A stretch of DNA of 64,000 bases, from positions 2,903,001 through 2,967,000 of the forward strand of contig JAMXSV010000004.1 in the NCBI GenBank assembly GCA_027559495.1. The letters are read 5' to 3'. This document shows, in pieces, positions 31,635-43,410 of the stretch. Under the pieces are notes generated by a model. That model was not told the origin of the DNA, did not search any database, and saw only the letters and a list, made by a program, of their open reading frames with translations. Every line of letters begins with the position of its first letter. Position 1 is the stretch's first letter. The DNA is from Aurifilum marmelostoma (lineage: Eukaryota; Ascomycota; Sordariomycetes; Diaporthales; Cryphonectriaceae). The translations under genes and the position numbers were made by a program.

Positions 31635-32847
31635 ATGGCCGCTCCCGGGGTTCAGTCTATCAAGGTTCGTGTCCCAGCGATCACCGCATCGGCGTCGGTA
31701 TTGGCCTTGGCTCTCGCATTGCCACCCTCTTCCCTCTCAGCCAGGAGGCGGCTCGCATGTGTCTCCAAGCAAGGCCATCTGTGCAGAGTCAATCTCTCGA
31801 ATAACAGGCTAATCATTCGATTTTCTTTAATGAACTGCAGTGTGTCGTGACGGGCGATGGTGCTGTCGGCAAGGTACGTTCCAAACCGTGTCCCGTCTCT
31901 CCTCTTTCCCTCCACCTCCTCTTTCGTCGCCCGTCTTCCCTACCGCGATCCGTCGCATTCGACCATTCGTTTTGCTAACTTCGGAGGATAGACATGTCTT
32001 CTCATCTCATATACCACGAACGCCTTCCCAGGTGAATACATTCCCACAGTGTACGTGCAATTGGCAAGAAAGAACCCCCCCCCCCCAAAACCACCGACCT
32101 ACCGCATTCACCGTTTAGCACTCCGGCTAGAGAATCCTCACCGCCGCCTACTACTACACGTGCGACAACAAAGACTAATCATGACTTCTCCTACAGCTTC
32201 GACAACTACTCTGCGAGTGTGATGGTCGACGGGAAGCCGATTAGCCTGGGACTTTGGGATACTGCTGGACAGGAAGACTACGACCGACTTCGACCTCTTT
32301 CCTACCCTCAGACCGACGTCTTCCTCATCTGCTTCTCCATCGTCAGCCCGCCGTCGTTCGATAACGTCAAGGCCAAGGTGCGCAGATTGCCTCTACTACC
32401 CCTTGCTCGGACCGAGCCTCTCCTCGCTCGATACCCAAACCTTTTTAACTTGCTTGACACTGACACATCCTGCAGTGGTACCCCGAGATCAGCCACCATG
32501 CTCCTAACATCCCCATCATCCTTGTCGGCACAAAGCTCGACCTGAGGGAGGACCCAAACACGATTCAGAGCCTCCGCGACAAGAGAATGGAGCCTGTCAC
32601 CTACGACGAAGCCCTGCGAACTTCCCAGGACATCAGGGCACACAAGTACCTAGAGTGTTCCGCTCTGACCCAGCGCAATCTGAAGGCTGTCTTTGACGAG
32701 GCTATTCGGTACGAACACGATCCAGGCTGCCTCCATATCTTGAGATCGACATGAATGACTGACTCGATACCTCGCTACAGTGCTGTGCTCAGCCCGAGAC
32801 CCCAAACGACCCAGAAGGCGAAGAAGTCGAAATGCACGATCCTGTAA
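31635..32847 (+). CDS. RAC1: Rho-family GTPase Rac1
   Basis: Six exons (31635-31664, 31841-31873, 31992-32050, 32197-32377, 32476-32708, 32781-32847) give 200 residues with exact phases. The protein opens MAAPGVQSIKCVVTGDGAVGKT with the P-loop, then switch I YIPTVFDNYSA, switch II WDTAGQEDYDRLRPLSYP, the guanine-specificity motifs TKLD and SAL, and a C-terminus QKAKKSKCTIL: a polybasic region followed by a CAAX box with Leu, predicting geranylgeranylation. Rac in filamentous fungi directs actin-dependent polar growth, hyphal branching and NADPH-oxidase activation at the plasma membrane. The first two exons are only 30 and 33 nt. Confidence 0.97.
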
Positions 32848-33883
32848 ACACTCCGGTCCGACCAAACCATGGCAGAACTCGTGCTGGACCGACTGATGTC
32901 TTCCATACGACGTCGCTGCTGCTGACTCGATGTATGAAGAGAAGGGAAAGCTTTTTAGAACGGCCGAACTGCATAACCTCAAGAGAGGCTACCTGTCACC
33001 CTTTAGAGGGCCGCGAATAAGGGGACCATCCATCCGATTTTCAGATCATCCTGCTGCTACATTTTCTACTGCGAAGGCGTCCTATGATTGCTGAGGGCGG
33101 ACTCAGGGTGGATGGTTGAATGAATCCATCGTTCCCCTTTCCGCTGTAATTTCGGGGCATATAGAGGCCTCCGGTTGCATTTGGGGAAGGGGTCTCCCTC
33201 CTTGGCAGTGTGTTTTGGTCTTCTGGCATCTGACTTGCTCTCGATGCTTGGGATATCACACAGCATAGTGTCGGTCTCCTGAGGCCAGTTTCTCTTCATC
33301 TCCTGTGCAGCAAGATGGGCGTACGTACACTCGGCATCACTTTCAAATGACTTACAACAACACCCCCACCCCCTTTCCCACCAAGGATATCCCCAGAATT
33401 TTGATTTGGTTTTCTGTAGATAGCGGTTGGTGAGCTGAGGAATAGTAAAGAAGCTGGAAATGGAAGGAGAGGAGAACTGATTTTCTTCACGTTTTTTTAT
33501 TTTCCCCCAAGCAAAGGGTTCTTGTGTTGTTTGGTCTGGGAGCTTCCAATACTTCTTACTTGCATGTAACCTCGCACGATAAATACTGATCTCACAAAAG
33601 TCTCTTTTCTTTTTTCTCTTTTTCAGGGCCTGGAGTGATTCTGACGAGACGAGATGTAAACTGCTTAATCATCTGATGCAAGGAGAACTTGAAGGGGGTA
33701 TCATGCGAAAGCAGAAGACCAACTCTATCCATCAAAAAAATATCGTCAAGAAGCTGCTGCTCTGGGCAAATGTAAAACATCTTCTCTCCCTAACAAAACC
33801 AATCCGCAACAACAACACATCTTCATCAGAGGTTCGCCATATAACATCCTCTCCACTGACCCCTAATGCGACCCGCCTATCGC
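32848..33883. other. Convergent 3' region
   Basis: 3' flanks of Rac1 (plus) and NOP6 (minus). No coding sequence recognised; contains T-rich stretches at 33490-33510 and 33600-33625. Confidence 0.55.
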
Positions 33884-35014
33884 CTACGACCTGCGGCCCG
33901 GGACGTGAGCACGCCTGCTCGGGTGAACCATCTGTTCCTGGCGGTCCTCCTCCTCCTTCTCCCTGGGCGCAGCCTCCCTGCCCGCCCTGGCCTTGGCATT
34001 CTCCAGCTTCTCCTGCTCCTCCCTCGCGATGCGCCTCCCCCGCTCCTCGTTCAGCCGCCTGTTCTTCTCGGCGACCTTGCCCATGCGGCCCTCGGTCTTG
34101 CCGCCGCCGCCTGCCGTCAGCTCGACGTTGATGCGCCGTGTGCCGCCCTTGGCGTCGGTGAGCTCGGTGTGGTGGAACTTGGCCAGGCAGGTCTTCATGT
34201 GCGCGTAGTTGTCGAACTCGACAAAGGCGATGCCGCGGGACTTTTGGGGCTGGCTGCGCTCTGTGAGGAGGCGCACCGAGGTGGGCTTGAGGGCGGCGAA
34301 GTGTGCCTTGACGTCGGCTTGTGTCGCGGTGTAGGGGAGGTTTCCTGGGGGGGGGGGGGGATTGGACCCGGATCAGCACATTGCTGTGGAACAAGGGCAG
34401 CATAGGGAGGAAAGGCAAGAGGACAATCACTTACCAATGAAGCAGATGAACCTGCTGTTCTTGGAGGGCTTGCTACTGCTGTCGCCTTCGTTGGCAGCAT
34501 CAGCATCGCCTGCCTCGTCGCCGTTGGCGGCTGCTTCCTGGTTTTTCTTCTTGTCCTTCTTCGTTTTCTTTCCGCCACTCTCGGACTCTGCCTCGTCCTC
34601 CCCGCCAGACTTGGCCTGCTTCCTCTTCTTCTTCTCCTTCTTGCCCTCCCCTCCGTCCACTGCTACCGCCGTCTCAGCACTCTTCGCCTTCTTGTCCACC
34701 TTCTTCTCCTTCTTGCTCTTCTTGCTGCTCTCCTTTCCCTTCTCTTCCGTCACCGCTGCACCAGTGTCCACATCCATGGCGACATCCTCAACGTCAAACG
34801 CCTCATGGTTCAGCGCCTCAGCCTGCTCGGCCTTGCGCTCCTTGTGGCTCTTCTTGTGCTTCTTATCGCCGCCCTTGCCCTTGTCCTGCTTGCTCTTCTT
34901 CGCCTTCTTGGGCACCGCGGCGGCGGAGTCGGCGTCGGCCTCTGCTTCGGCGAGCTTGCGCTTCCTGGAGGGGGCCGCGGCCTTCTTGTCCGCCATGGCT
35001 CCAGACTTGGACAT
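33884..35014 (-). CDS. NOP6: Nucleolar RRM protein NOP6
   Basis: Two exons (35014-34435 and 34344-33884) give 346 residues. The N-terminal ~190 residues are Lys/Glu/Ala-rich (MSKSGAMADKKAAAPSRKRK..., KKSKKEKKVDKKAKS), a nucleolar-type basic region. The RRM begins SRFICFIGNLPYTATQADV with the exon junction inside FIGNL, followed by SRGIAFVEFDNYAHMK. Then comes RRINVELTAGGGGKTEGRM, a stretch diagnostic of Nop6, and a basic helix ending ...HVPGRRS. Yeast Nop6 binds rRNA near snR57 sites and helps 40S biogenesis. The start is the first ATG before the basic region; an in-frame upstream ATG at 35278 adds sequence without family character. The intron 3' end carries a 14-C tract (G on plus) directly before the acceptor. 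Confidence 0.9.
34347..34360 (+). repeat. G14 run at NOP6 3' splice site
   Basis: Fourteen consecutive G on plus (C14 on the transcript) form the polypyrimidine tract immediately before the NOP6 acceptor CAG. Confidence 0.9.
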
Positions 35015-35910
35015 GTTTCCGTTGCGGGTCGTTGACGAGGTTTGTATCGAGTTTTGGTTTCGAATAGCCTGAGAAAGACTGGGATTTCTCAGGGCGAATC
35101 TCTTCAGGTTTCTGGTACAATGAGAAAGACGACTTCGGAAAAGGAATGGGAGGAACGGTGGCAGGGGGGGGCCCAAAAAAAAAAAGGCGGACTCGACGCC
35201 AGCGCGATAAGATAAGATGAACATACACTGAGTAGCATATTCACCACACGACTCTCGCCTGCATGCTATTTTGGCCACTTCCCATGTACATACTGTGATG
35301 AAGAACTTCAGGTTGCTTGGATTCCAGGATTACATATCCTACCAATCGTACTTCATTCTCAATTTCGACATGCTTGGCGTTCTATCAACTTGATCTTGCC
35401 TTGCCTCTGCTGAAAGTTCCTCCAATAATGCCTATCTGAGTGCCCACCCACACTGACAGCTCTCAGCACAGAGGCGCCAGCGGCTGTCATGGAGTTGCCC
35501 TTTCTCTAAGACGCACAAACTCGGCAGCGCAGCGCATGGTATACAACTTACTGAGTGTCAACAGTGTCTAGAATTATTGCAAGTCTAGAAGTCTACCATG
35601 TTGTCTCCACGAACAAAGTCAGCTCTAATAGATAAATACATGACCAGAAACAAGAACCTCCTCATTACTCTCCTGCCACCCTGTGACCTCCCTGCCATAT
35701 AATTCGAACCATGATCCATCCCGTCCCCAAAAACATTCTACTCTAGTGATAAGCCATGACGTGAATAGTATCCGAGAGTAAGCCCCGTCAAATTGAGACG
35801 GTGTGCCGACAAGTATCAGACCTTCAATCCGCTGGGACTGGAATGGTTGGAGATGGTCAGACTTTGAGTAGGCTCGCCAGCGGGGTGTGCAGTACGAACA
35901 CCGCCGCGGC
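35015..35910. other. Intergenic region, no supported gene
   Basis: Upstream DNA of NOP6 and 3' flank of the glycine-rich protein gene; both are on the minus strand. No recognisable coding sequence. Confidence 0.5.
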
Positions 35911-38142
35911 CTAGACGACGAGGGCCAAGAGAAATGATGAGCTGCGCCGGTCAGTAGCAGCGTTGCCCAGTGACCGTGTGACGTGTGCCGCCGTTTCGTA
36001 TGCCGGTGTAGAGTACGTCTCCGTTGGACCAGCATCCACTTCCCTAGCGCCGATTCCAACGCCGTTCACGGTGACGACAGCAACAGTCGAGATGATTCCG
36101 CCTCCATTGCCGAGGCCATTGCCGCCTGCTCCTGCGTTGCCAAAGCCACCATCGTTTCCCAGGCCGTTGCCTCCTGATGCCGCACCTCCGATGCCGGCCC
36201 CGAGACCACTTCCCATGCCGCTTGCACCTCCGCTCGCAGCTGGTACCATTTCAGTGACGGTCGACGAAGCAACGAACACAGTAGTGACCGAGATGGCGGT
36301 GATAGGGGATCCTGGGCCGCCAGCTCCATTTCCACCGAGGCCGTTTTCCATGCCGTTTCCCATGTCACCTCCGGGACCATCGCAATCGTCACCACCGCCC
36401 AGGCTACCTCCCAGTCCACCGAGTCCATTCCCGAGGCCGTTGGCAGATCCAGATCCTCCGGCACCGTAGATGTAACCGCCTTGCCCGTGTCCATTGCCAC
36501 CAAGTCCCGATCCACCTAGACCACTGCCGCCCAGTCCATTGCCAACGCCAGATGCCGCGCCTCCAGCAGGGACAGTTAGGATAGTGACTGTTGCTGGCGC
36601 ACCAGCGCCTCCAAGACCACCAGCACCTTCAAGGCCATCGCCGAGTCCAGCCCCAGCTCCCTTCCCGTTACTATTGCCATAGGGCCCAATGCCTGAGCCA
36701 CCCAGACCCGAGCCTCCTAGTCCAGAGTCACCTAGGTCTGAACCAGCTCCAGGCGTGAGAACGGTGATTGTCTGGAGAGGCGCATCGGCCCCTGCAAGTC
36801 CATTGCCCAAGCCATTGCCGGCGCCGTTGCCGTTGCCGTTGTTGTTGCCTTCAAGGCCGTTCCCAAGGCCGTTGACCAGTCCTGAGCCGCTCGAATTGTC
36901 GCAGTCATCGCCACTGCCAGCCCCTCCAAGATCAGACCCGCTGATTTCCTGGCCAGATCCGCCGAGCGCGTTGCCAAAGCCAAAGCCATTCCCGAGGTCG
37001 TTTCCAGCGCCGGGAGCTAGGACAGTGATGGTCTGAGTGGGTGCACCAGAATTATCAAGGCCGTTGCCGAGACCACTTCCACCGAGGCCGCTTCCAAAAC
37101 CATTGCCGTTGCTACCACCATAAGCTCCATTTCCCAGGCCGGATCCGCCGGGGCCGCCGCCAGAGCCAGGTCCGAGTTCAGATCCTATGCCACTGGCGCC
37201 TCCTCGCCCGTCGCAATCGTCTCCTGCACTTCCAAGGTCTGGCCCGCCTGGTCCATTTCCGAGGCCATTACCAGGTCCATTGGCCCCGTTCCCAGAGCCA
37301 AGTCGACCAGGGCCTAAACCAAACCCAGAGCCGGCACCAGTTGGCAAAGCGAGGACCGTAATTGTGGCGGGGTTTCTAGCACCTGCAACTCCGTTTCCGA
37401 GTCCATTTCCGCCTAGAGAATTGCCGCCGAGGCCATTCGCATTTCCATTACCATAGACATCAGCACCAAGACCTCCAGCTCCTGGGCCACCAAGGCCACC
37501 AAGGCGATTGCCCCCAAGGCCGCTCTTGTCACAGTCGTCCATGGGGGAAACATCATCAGAGGCACTAAAGTCTCTGGGTGAGACTTTGACATCGTGACTG
37601 ACCGTATCGAAAGCGAGAGGGGAGAGAGTGGGTGTTGAGATGCTGAAGGGGGGCACTTGAGATGACGAAACGGTAGTAGCAGCTGCAGAGGTTTGTGGCG
37701 AAACAGAAGTGGCAGTTCCAAAGACGGAAATTTCAGAAAGGGCATCACCAGAGGACGGGAGTCCAGACAAGACAGAGATGCCAAAAGACGGAGTGATAGA
37801 ACCAGTAGTGGTAATCAGAGGCTCGAGGGTGGTGAGCACAAGTGATGAATCATAGCCAGCGGAGTCCTGACTCATCTTGATGTCAATCTCGAGGTGGATG
37901 TCAGGGTCCAAGGCCCCGAGTCTGATTGTCTGGGGGGAGTCGAAGCTTTCGGTACCTCCCTGGCCAGGAGACATATCCATAGTGGCTGTCTTGACGCTCT
38001 CGGGGTCTGCATGGAGAGTCAATATGTGAGATCACTCGACAAGGGGCCCATTAGAGGACAGACCAATCTGAAGGATCCCTGCGTAGGCGGTGTTAGACCA
38101 TAACAGGGCCCCGAGGCTTGCCGCCACGAAGGTGTTCTGCAT
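35911..38142 (-). CDS. Secreted glycine-rich repeat protein, probable GPI-anchored wall protein
   Basis: Two exons (38142-38064 and 38006-35911) give 724 residues. MQNTFVAASLGALLWSNTAYAG is a clear signal peptide. A Ser/Thr-rich region of about 130 residues follows, then more than 450 residues of Gly/Asn/Leu repeats built on GLGNGLGGSGLG. Embedded at intervals are four DDCD-type cysteine motifs and a recurring short strand of the form TITVLxPxGAG (NPATITVLALPTGAG, APTQTITVLAPGAG, APLQTITVLTPGAG, APATVTILTVPAGG). The C-terminus is TDRRSSSFLLALVV, a short hydrophobic tail compatible with GPI attachment. No enzyme motif is present. A structural cell-wall, adhesive or hydrophobin-like surface role is an inference from composition. 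The small 57-nt intron has a weak donor (GTCTGT) but is the only one that fits the phase. Confidence 0.75.
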
Positions 38143-39944
38143 GATGGACTTTCGAGACAGGAGAAAGATAGTTAAGATCGCAAGACGCTCTATAGGGAGA
38201 GAAGTTGTGTATAGAAGGACCGTCGAAAATTGCTGCACGCGAATGGATGATCTCCAAAGAACGAGCGTAGAGAAGAAGCGTGAGAAGTGCTGAATGTGAG
38301 TAGGTAGAAGCACGATCCAAAAAAGCCAAAATGAGTGACGTTCTCTAAACGTATGATAGACTGGTAATGGCGATGTGTGATGTGATGTGTCGAGGTTGGG
38401 CGGAGTAGGTGGTTTAAAAGAAGAGGAAGAGATCAAAGACCAGACGCAAGCGAGCGGTCGAGAAGATAAGAGAACAAAATAAATAAACAGTGAAGTCTCG
38501 TGCCTTCCTTGACAGATATCTTGCCACCATGATTGAGATCATGGAAGGTGCCATGGCTCAGTAAGCGTCCATGCAGCGCTCCTTCTGCACCAAGACCTGT
38601 AAAGCAGGCTGCGAGCACGGTCGAGCGCAGACGCCGTGCATTTAGACTTACTGCCTGCCGTGATCCGTGCAACGTCCACGCAGCCCTGGGCAACTCAAGT
38701 GGAGAAGGAAGGTAAGGGTGGCTGCATCCTTCCATCAACCACGGGAATGGTTTTGTCTTTCCTCGTAGCTAGGAAGATTCCACATATGCACCAAGGCTAT
38801 GAAGGTCCAGGCCCCGCGAGAAGGTGACATATAGAAGGCACTACCATCACAGACTGCAGGAGTTGCCGACCTCATTTCTCGTTATGTCCACGCCAACGAG
38901 CTGCTCAAAGGCGAGGAAAGAGCGGGTTCTGGATGCTCATGCAAGCCGGTCAGAGGTCCTTGACAGACGCTCGCCGCTAAGGCATAAGTTGGCTGGCAAG
39001 GTGACGAGTCTGGTGCGAGCGTTCAGGAAGCTGGATCTCGAGGACACAGGCAGGCGAATAAGTGTCTGCCGGCTGATTTGATGCGGTCTGATTCATTTGA
39101 TGGTCTCTTGTGGCCCTTCCAACAGCTAATTCCTCGGATACACTGTAGAGAGAAAGAAGAAAGGAATAGAAGAGAAGTGAAGAAGGTAAGGCAATAATAA
39201 AAAGGAAGATGATGAAGGAACCAATAAACATATAGACAAGAATATGCACGCTTGCCGGTTTTCCGTGCCAAAAGATATTGACATCGCCTAGGTCCCCGGA
39301 TTCCTCCGCAGGGTGAGACCATTTTTTCTCCGTGCCCCGGGCCCTTGTAAGACAAGTGTAAATGTAGTCCTTCTCAACACAGCCAAGTTTGAGAGAACTA
39401 GGGTGTGAAAGTAGTCTGATGCGAATATGGGAACAAAACGTAGAGAATTCCTTCTCTAGTAGCAGTCCTCCCGATGGGGTACCGCCAGATGCTCTAACGT
39501 GACATCGCAAGCCCGAGAAGGCCAGCGACTCTTGAGCCAGCAGGAGAGAAGAGAAAGATGATGTATAAAACAACGTAGTTGAGTTTGGTCAGGTTGACGG
39601 AAAGTTATGTTTTCAACAAAAAGAGGTAGAGGGGTTGTGCGCCTGGCCTGTTGAGGACGGGTGTCGTGAGACATCTGCGTCTTTGCGAAATTTGCGCTGA
39701 AAATAACAAAAGACAAGAGCTGTTGAAGCAGGCCATCGAGATCAGGAACACCCAGCACCATGGAAGGTGAGGGCGGTGCAGACACGCAGAGCAGGGCGAC
39801 CGTTGGCACCTGGTGTGTCTGCAATTTCGTGCATGTGAGCGTCGAGAAGCGCTCTCGGCACTGCAAGCTGGCGGGTGAGGGGAGCCGAGTTATGTGAATC
39901 TCGCCGGGTCGAAGAACCAGCGCCGAGAAATAAGAGAGACGTGA
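38143..39944. other. Intergenic region, no supported gene
   Basis: Promoter of the glycine-rich gene and 3' flank of RSR1. Short frames without motifs. No repeat structure seen. Confidence 0.5.
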
Positions 39945-41212
39945 TCACAAAATCAGGCATCTTGGATGATCCTTACGTCTTCTCCTCCGCCGTTTACGGT
40001 TCCGATCGGCGTCTCGATATCTACTGGTGTCGTCCGTATCGTCCATGGCCTCCATGGCATCGTCTGCCCTCAGCATTTGGCGACAGATGTCGATAAAGAC
40101 CTCATCAACGTTTGCTGTCGGTCGCTGTCAGCATGCATCCGCTTCCCAGCCAACACCAACAAGCAGCCACTCACTTCTGGTCCTCGCGCTCGCCTCGTAA
40201 TATGGTGCTCCCCATTGTTGAGAGATGGCGAAAGCCTTGGTCCGCTGTACCTGTCTCTGGTCCTCAAGGTCGGCCTTGTTGCCGATGATGACGATGGGTA
40301 CGTCCTCTCTGTCCTTGATGCGCAGGATCTCTTCCCTCAGCCCATACAGCTCTGACAGCGAGGACGGCGACGTGATGCTGAAGACAAGGAGGAAGCCCTG
40401 GCCATTCTTCATGTAGACGTCCCTCATAGAAGCTACAGGGCGTCAGCAAAGGTTGCTCTCCGGGCTCAGGAAGGGGCCAGTGTGTATGTGGGAGGCATGT
40501 CTTACTGAATTGTTCTGTCCCTGCAGTATCGAGGCTGAACCAGGGTCAGTCCTGTGCGGCTCAACCGAGACACAATGTCTGACACACAACAACGCACTCA
40601 CATTTCCAGTACTACTTGCCGGCCCTGTACTACACGTTAATGATCGTGAACGATAGATGATCCAAGAAGAGGCCACTGCCCAAAAATGGGACCAGTCTTA
40701 CATCGACAGCAAGTTGTTTCTGGTAAGAGTCCTCGATAGTCGGATCATAACTCTCAATCCACTCTTGGTGAACGAATTGTGCTGTTGATCACCCACCAGT
40801 CAGTTTAGCGTTCACATGATCACTCTTCATGTTGGGATGACAGGCTGCTAGACCAGGGGCCTTGAAGGATGCCCATGTCGATGGAGTGCGGTGGGGGATC
40901 CACTCACCGGTTAAGCAACTCTTCCCCACGCCGCCTGAAGGGCGAAAAAGGGGGCTGTCAGTCAAATCTACATGTCGCGGCCGCCAAAGTTTGCGGCTAA
41001 GGGGGAATGGTGGGGAGGAAATATGCGCAGTGCGGAAGATGAGGGGGCCTTATGAGGCGAGAAGGGACGGAGTGCTCACCTGCTCCGAGGACGACAACCT
41101 GAAACTCGCGACTGTAAGGCGCATCGGGTTAGAACGTGAACGTGTTGGAGAGTATTGAGAAGGGTGTGGCACGGAGAACCGTGACTCACAAAGCTTGGTA
41201 CCTTGACGGCAT
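39945..41212 (-). CDS. RSR1: Ras-family GTPase RSR1/BUD1 (Krev-1, Rap1-like)
   Basis: Eight exons (41212-41202, 41111-41080, 40934-40908, 40781-40702, 40624-40602, 40534-40506, 40432-40175, 40114-39945) give 209 residues with exact phases. The protein reads SREFQVVVLGAGGVGKSCLT (P-loop), WIESYDPTIEDSYQKQ (switch I), LEILDTAGTEQFTSMRDVYMK (switch II), then GNKADL and SARTR specificity motifs. It ends with a long polybasic stretch (NRKRRRRRRKDHPR) and CLIL, a geranylgeranylation-type CAAX box. Rsr1/Bud1 marks growth sites upstream of Cdc42, and Krev-1 acts in development in filamentous fungi. Five exons are 32 nt or shorter. Two donors for exon 1 (after MPSS- or after MPSRYQAF-) both keep the frame, 12 nt apart. 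Confidence 0.95.
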
Positions 41213-43350
41213 TGTCTCAACCCGGACAGCACCTGCACCAATCCTGACTCGGAGGGGCCAGCAGGTCCAGAATCAAACAAACAAGAGGAGAAAGAGAGAC
41301 TGAGAGTGAGAGGAAGGGGGGGAGGGGTTAGTCGAGGGAGGGGCGGAGGTGAGGAAACAAGAAGAAGACGAAGCCTCGCCTCTATCTCGGGCAGAGCGAT
41401 TCACCGCAGGCGTGAACCGAGCCGCCTTCGCCAAGGCCGTTCAGTGCCTGTGCGGGTGGGTCGCCGGGCGGGCGGTATCAAGGTTCCGGACCGTACAGAC
41501 TTCGGCATGCGGTGGTGGCTCGGTAGCGAGGAATTGACTCTCTCAGAGGAAGTTGGAGAACAGGTCAAGTGCTGGCTGACAATTGGTATCTCAGGGAGTC
41601 GATGGCCGTCGCTGGAACTTGTTGGTGCGCGTAGATCCTTGCGGGATTCAGCCTTTGGGGGGCTGGAAGCGGGACAGAGGTGCCACAGGAAGGGTTGGAA
41701 CGGGGGGGAAAGTCGTGGAAGCTGAGTGGAGGGGACCGGTAGGCCGGTACAGCAAGATGGACGACAGCTGCGGGGTCGACGAGGGCGAGATTAGGGTTGA
41801 GCTCAAGCTGAACTTTTGACATGCAGCAGCTGACCTTGAAGATCGTGCTAGGAGGAGCTGGGTATGGGTCCAGGCCAAGTGAGGAGCTCGCGAGCTGTTC
41901 GTCTTGACAGACGAGGTCGCTTGAGAATGTGCGTCGAGTGAGAAAAAGTAAAAAAGGATACCAAGGTGTGATGTAATTTCACACTAGGAATGATTGTTCT
42001 GTTCTGATGAAAAAGAAAGAAGAAAAAAAGGGGGGGGGTTCGTGTGCCAAGTCAATCGCGTCGCCGGCGTCGATTGGTGGAGGAGGGGAGACGTTGGTTG
42101 TGCGTGGTCTGAGCCAGGGAAGGACCAATATCAAGAAAGAAAAGTCCGAGGATGGTGTCTGGAGTGAAGGACAAGAGAGGTCGGGATGTTGTGGAAGATG
42201 GCGCTCCGGTGGGCAGTCAAAGCCGTGAGCTGCTCCAGGCTGCCGAGAGAAGATCGAGGGTCAAGGGGCGAGGTAGACAAGAAGGATGTTGAAGGAATAG
42301 GGCTTTCTCTTTGCCCTATCCTCTCTCTGTCTCTCTTTTTTTTTTCTATTTTTTTTTTGACCTTCTCTTCTTTTTTTTTCCTTTTTTTTCCCCTCACACC
42401 CTCTTTGAAAAAATGGATCGGTGGTGACAAAGCTGGTATGGCCGAGTCGTGAGGTGTTTTTCCAGGTCGGGTCGTTCACCTAGTCATGTATGTATGATTG
42501 TATGTATGTACTTGGCAAGATGGCCCAGGGATCAGGTTGCGCGTGCCCTGCCTGAGGTCTACGGCAGCCAAGGACCCCTGGACTGACCGATCCCCGTAAT
42601 TGACAAGGTAGCGACGCAATCTGTGCGGCCAGGCACTCTCACTCGGAGTCCGTGAGAGAAAGGCTGGCCCATACAGCCCAGAAGAAGGTGGTGCGTGACA
42701 GGGCTGCCACTGATCAGAGCGCTGATCGGCCGTGTTTGCTTGCGGCAAACGGTGTGCAACACGAGCGGGAGGCGAGCAACACCCTCGCACCAAGAGGAGA
42801 GAGAGGAGGCGGGGCGGGGGGGCAGGGCGACAAGAGAGGCTGGTTGGGCTGGGCTGGACTGGACTGGACTGACGCACGGTAGAAGAGCCCGAGACAGGGG
42901 ATCCAGATAGGGAACAGGCGAGCCAAGTACTCGAGGAGGTCGCGAAGTACCTATGTAAGCCGAGGACAAGACTCTGCCCAATGGAGATACAAGGAAGGCT
43001 GCGACCGGGGCAGCTCTGTGTGTAGAGGAAATTGGGAGAAGAAGGGGGGGAAGGATGATCTGAGGATCAATCGACTTTTAGAAGGGGCTGTGGATGGATG
43101 CACGGAGGGTTTTAGACCTGACGTAGGAGTAACCGTTGAGAAAAAGAAAGATTGAAGGGGACCCGAGCCGAGCGACGAGGTCCAAGAAAGAAGCGGAGCT
43201 CTGAGTGAGAGTAAACGCGAGTGAGAGAGTGCGCGCGCGTATGTGTGTAAGAGAGGGAGACGTACGTGAGTATGTGTGAGTGTGCGCTTGTGCTTGTGTA
43301 CCGGGGCTGGACTAGGGCCCCCAGCACGCAAACTCCTCTCTCTATCTCAC

Positions 43351-43410
43351 ACAAACACACACACACACACACACACACTCTCTCTCTCTCTCTCCACAAA
43401 CACACACAAT
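43351..43410. repeat. Compound (CA)n(TC)n microsatellite
   Basis: A CA run from about 43355 to 43378 continues into TC repeats to about 43394 and then more CACA. A long alternating tract of this type can form left-handed or triplex DNA. Confidence 0.9.

Noticed and set aside
34362..35072. 236-codon plus-strand frame rich in Phe/Leu/Ser
   Set aside because: Antisense of the Lys/Glu-rich NOP6 N-terminus; hydrophobicity is a by-product of Lys codons read backwards.
35963..37456. Pro-rich plus-strand frames
   Set aside because: Antisense of the glycine-rich protein: Gly codons read as Pro. No signal peptide or motif of their own.
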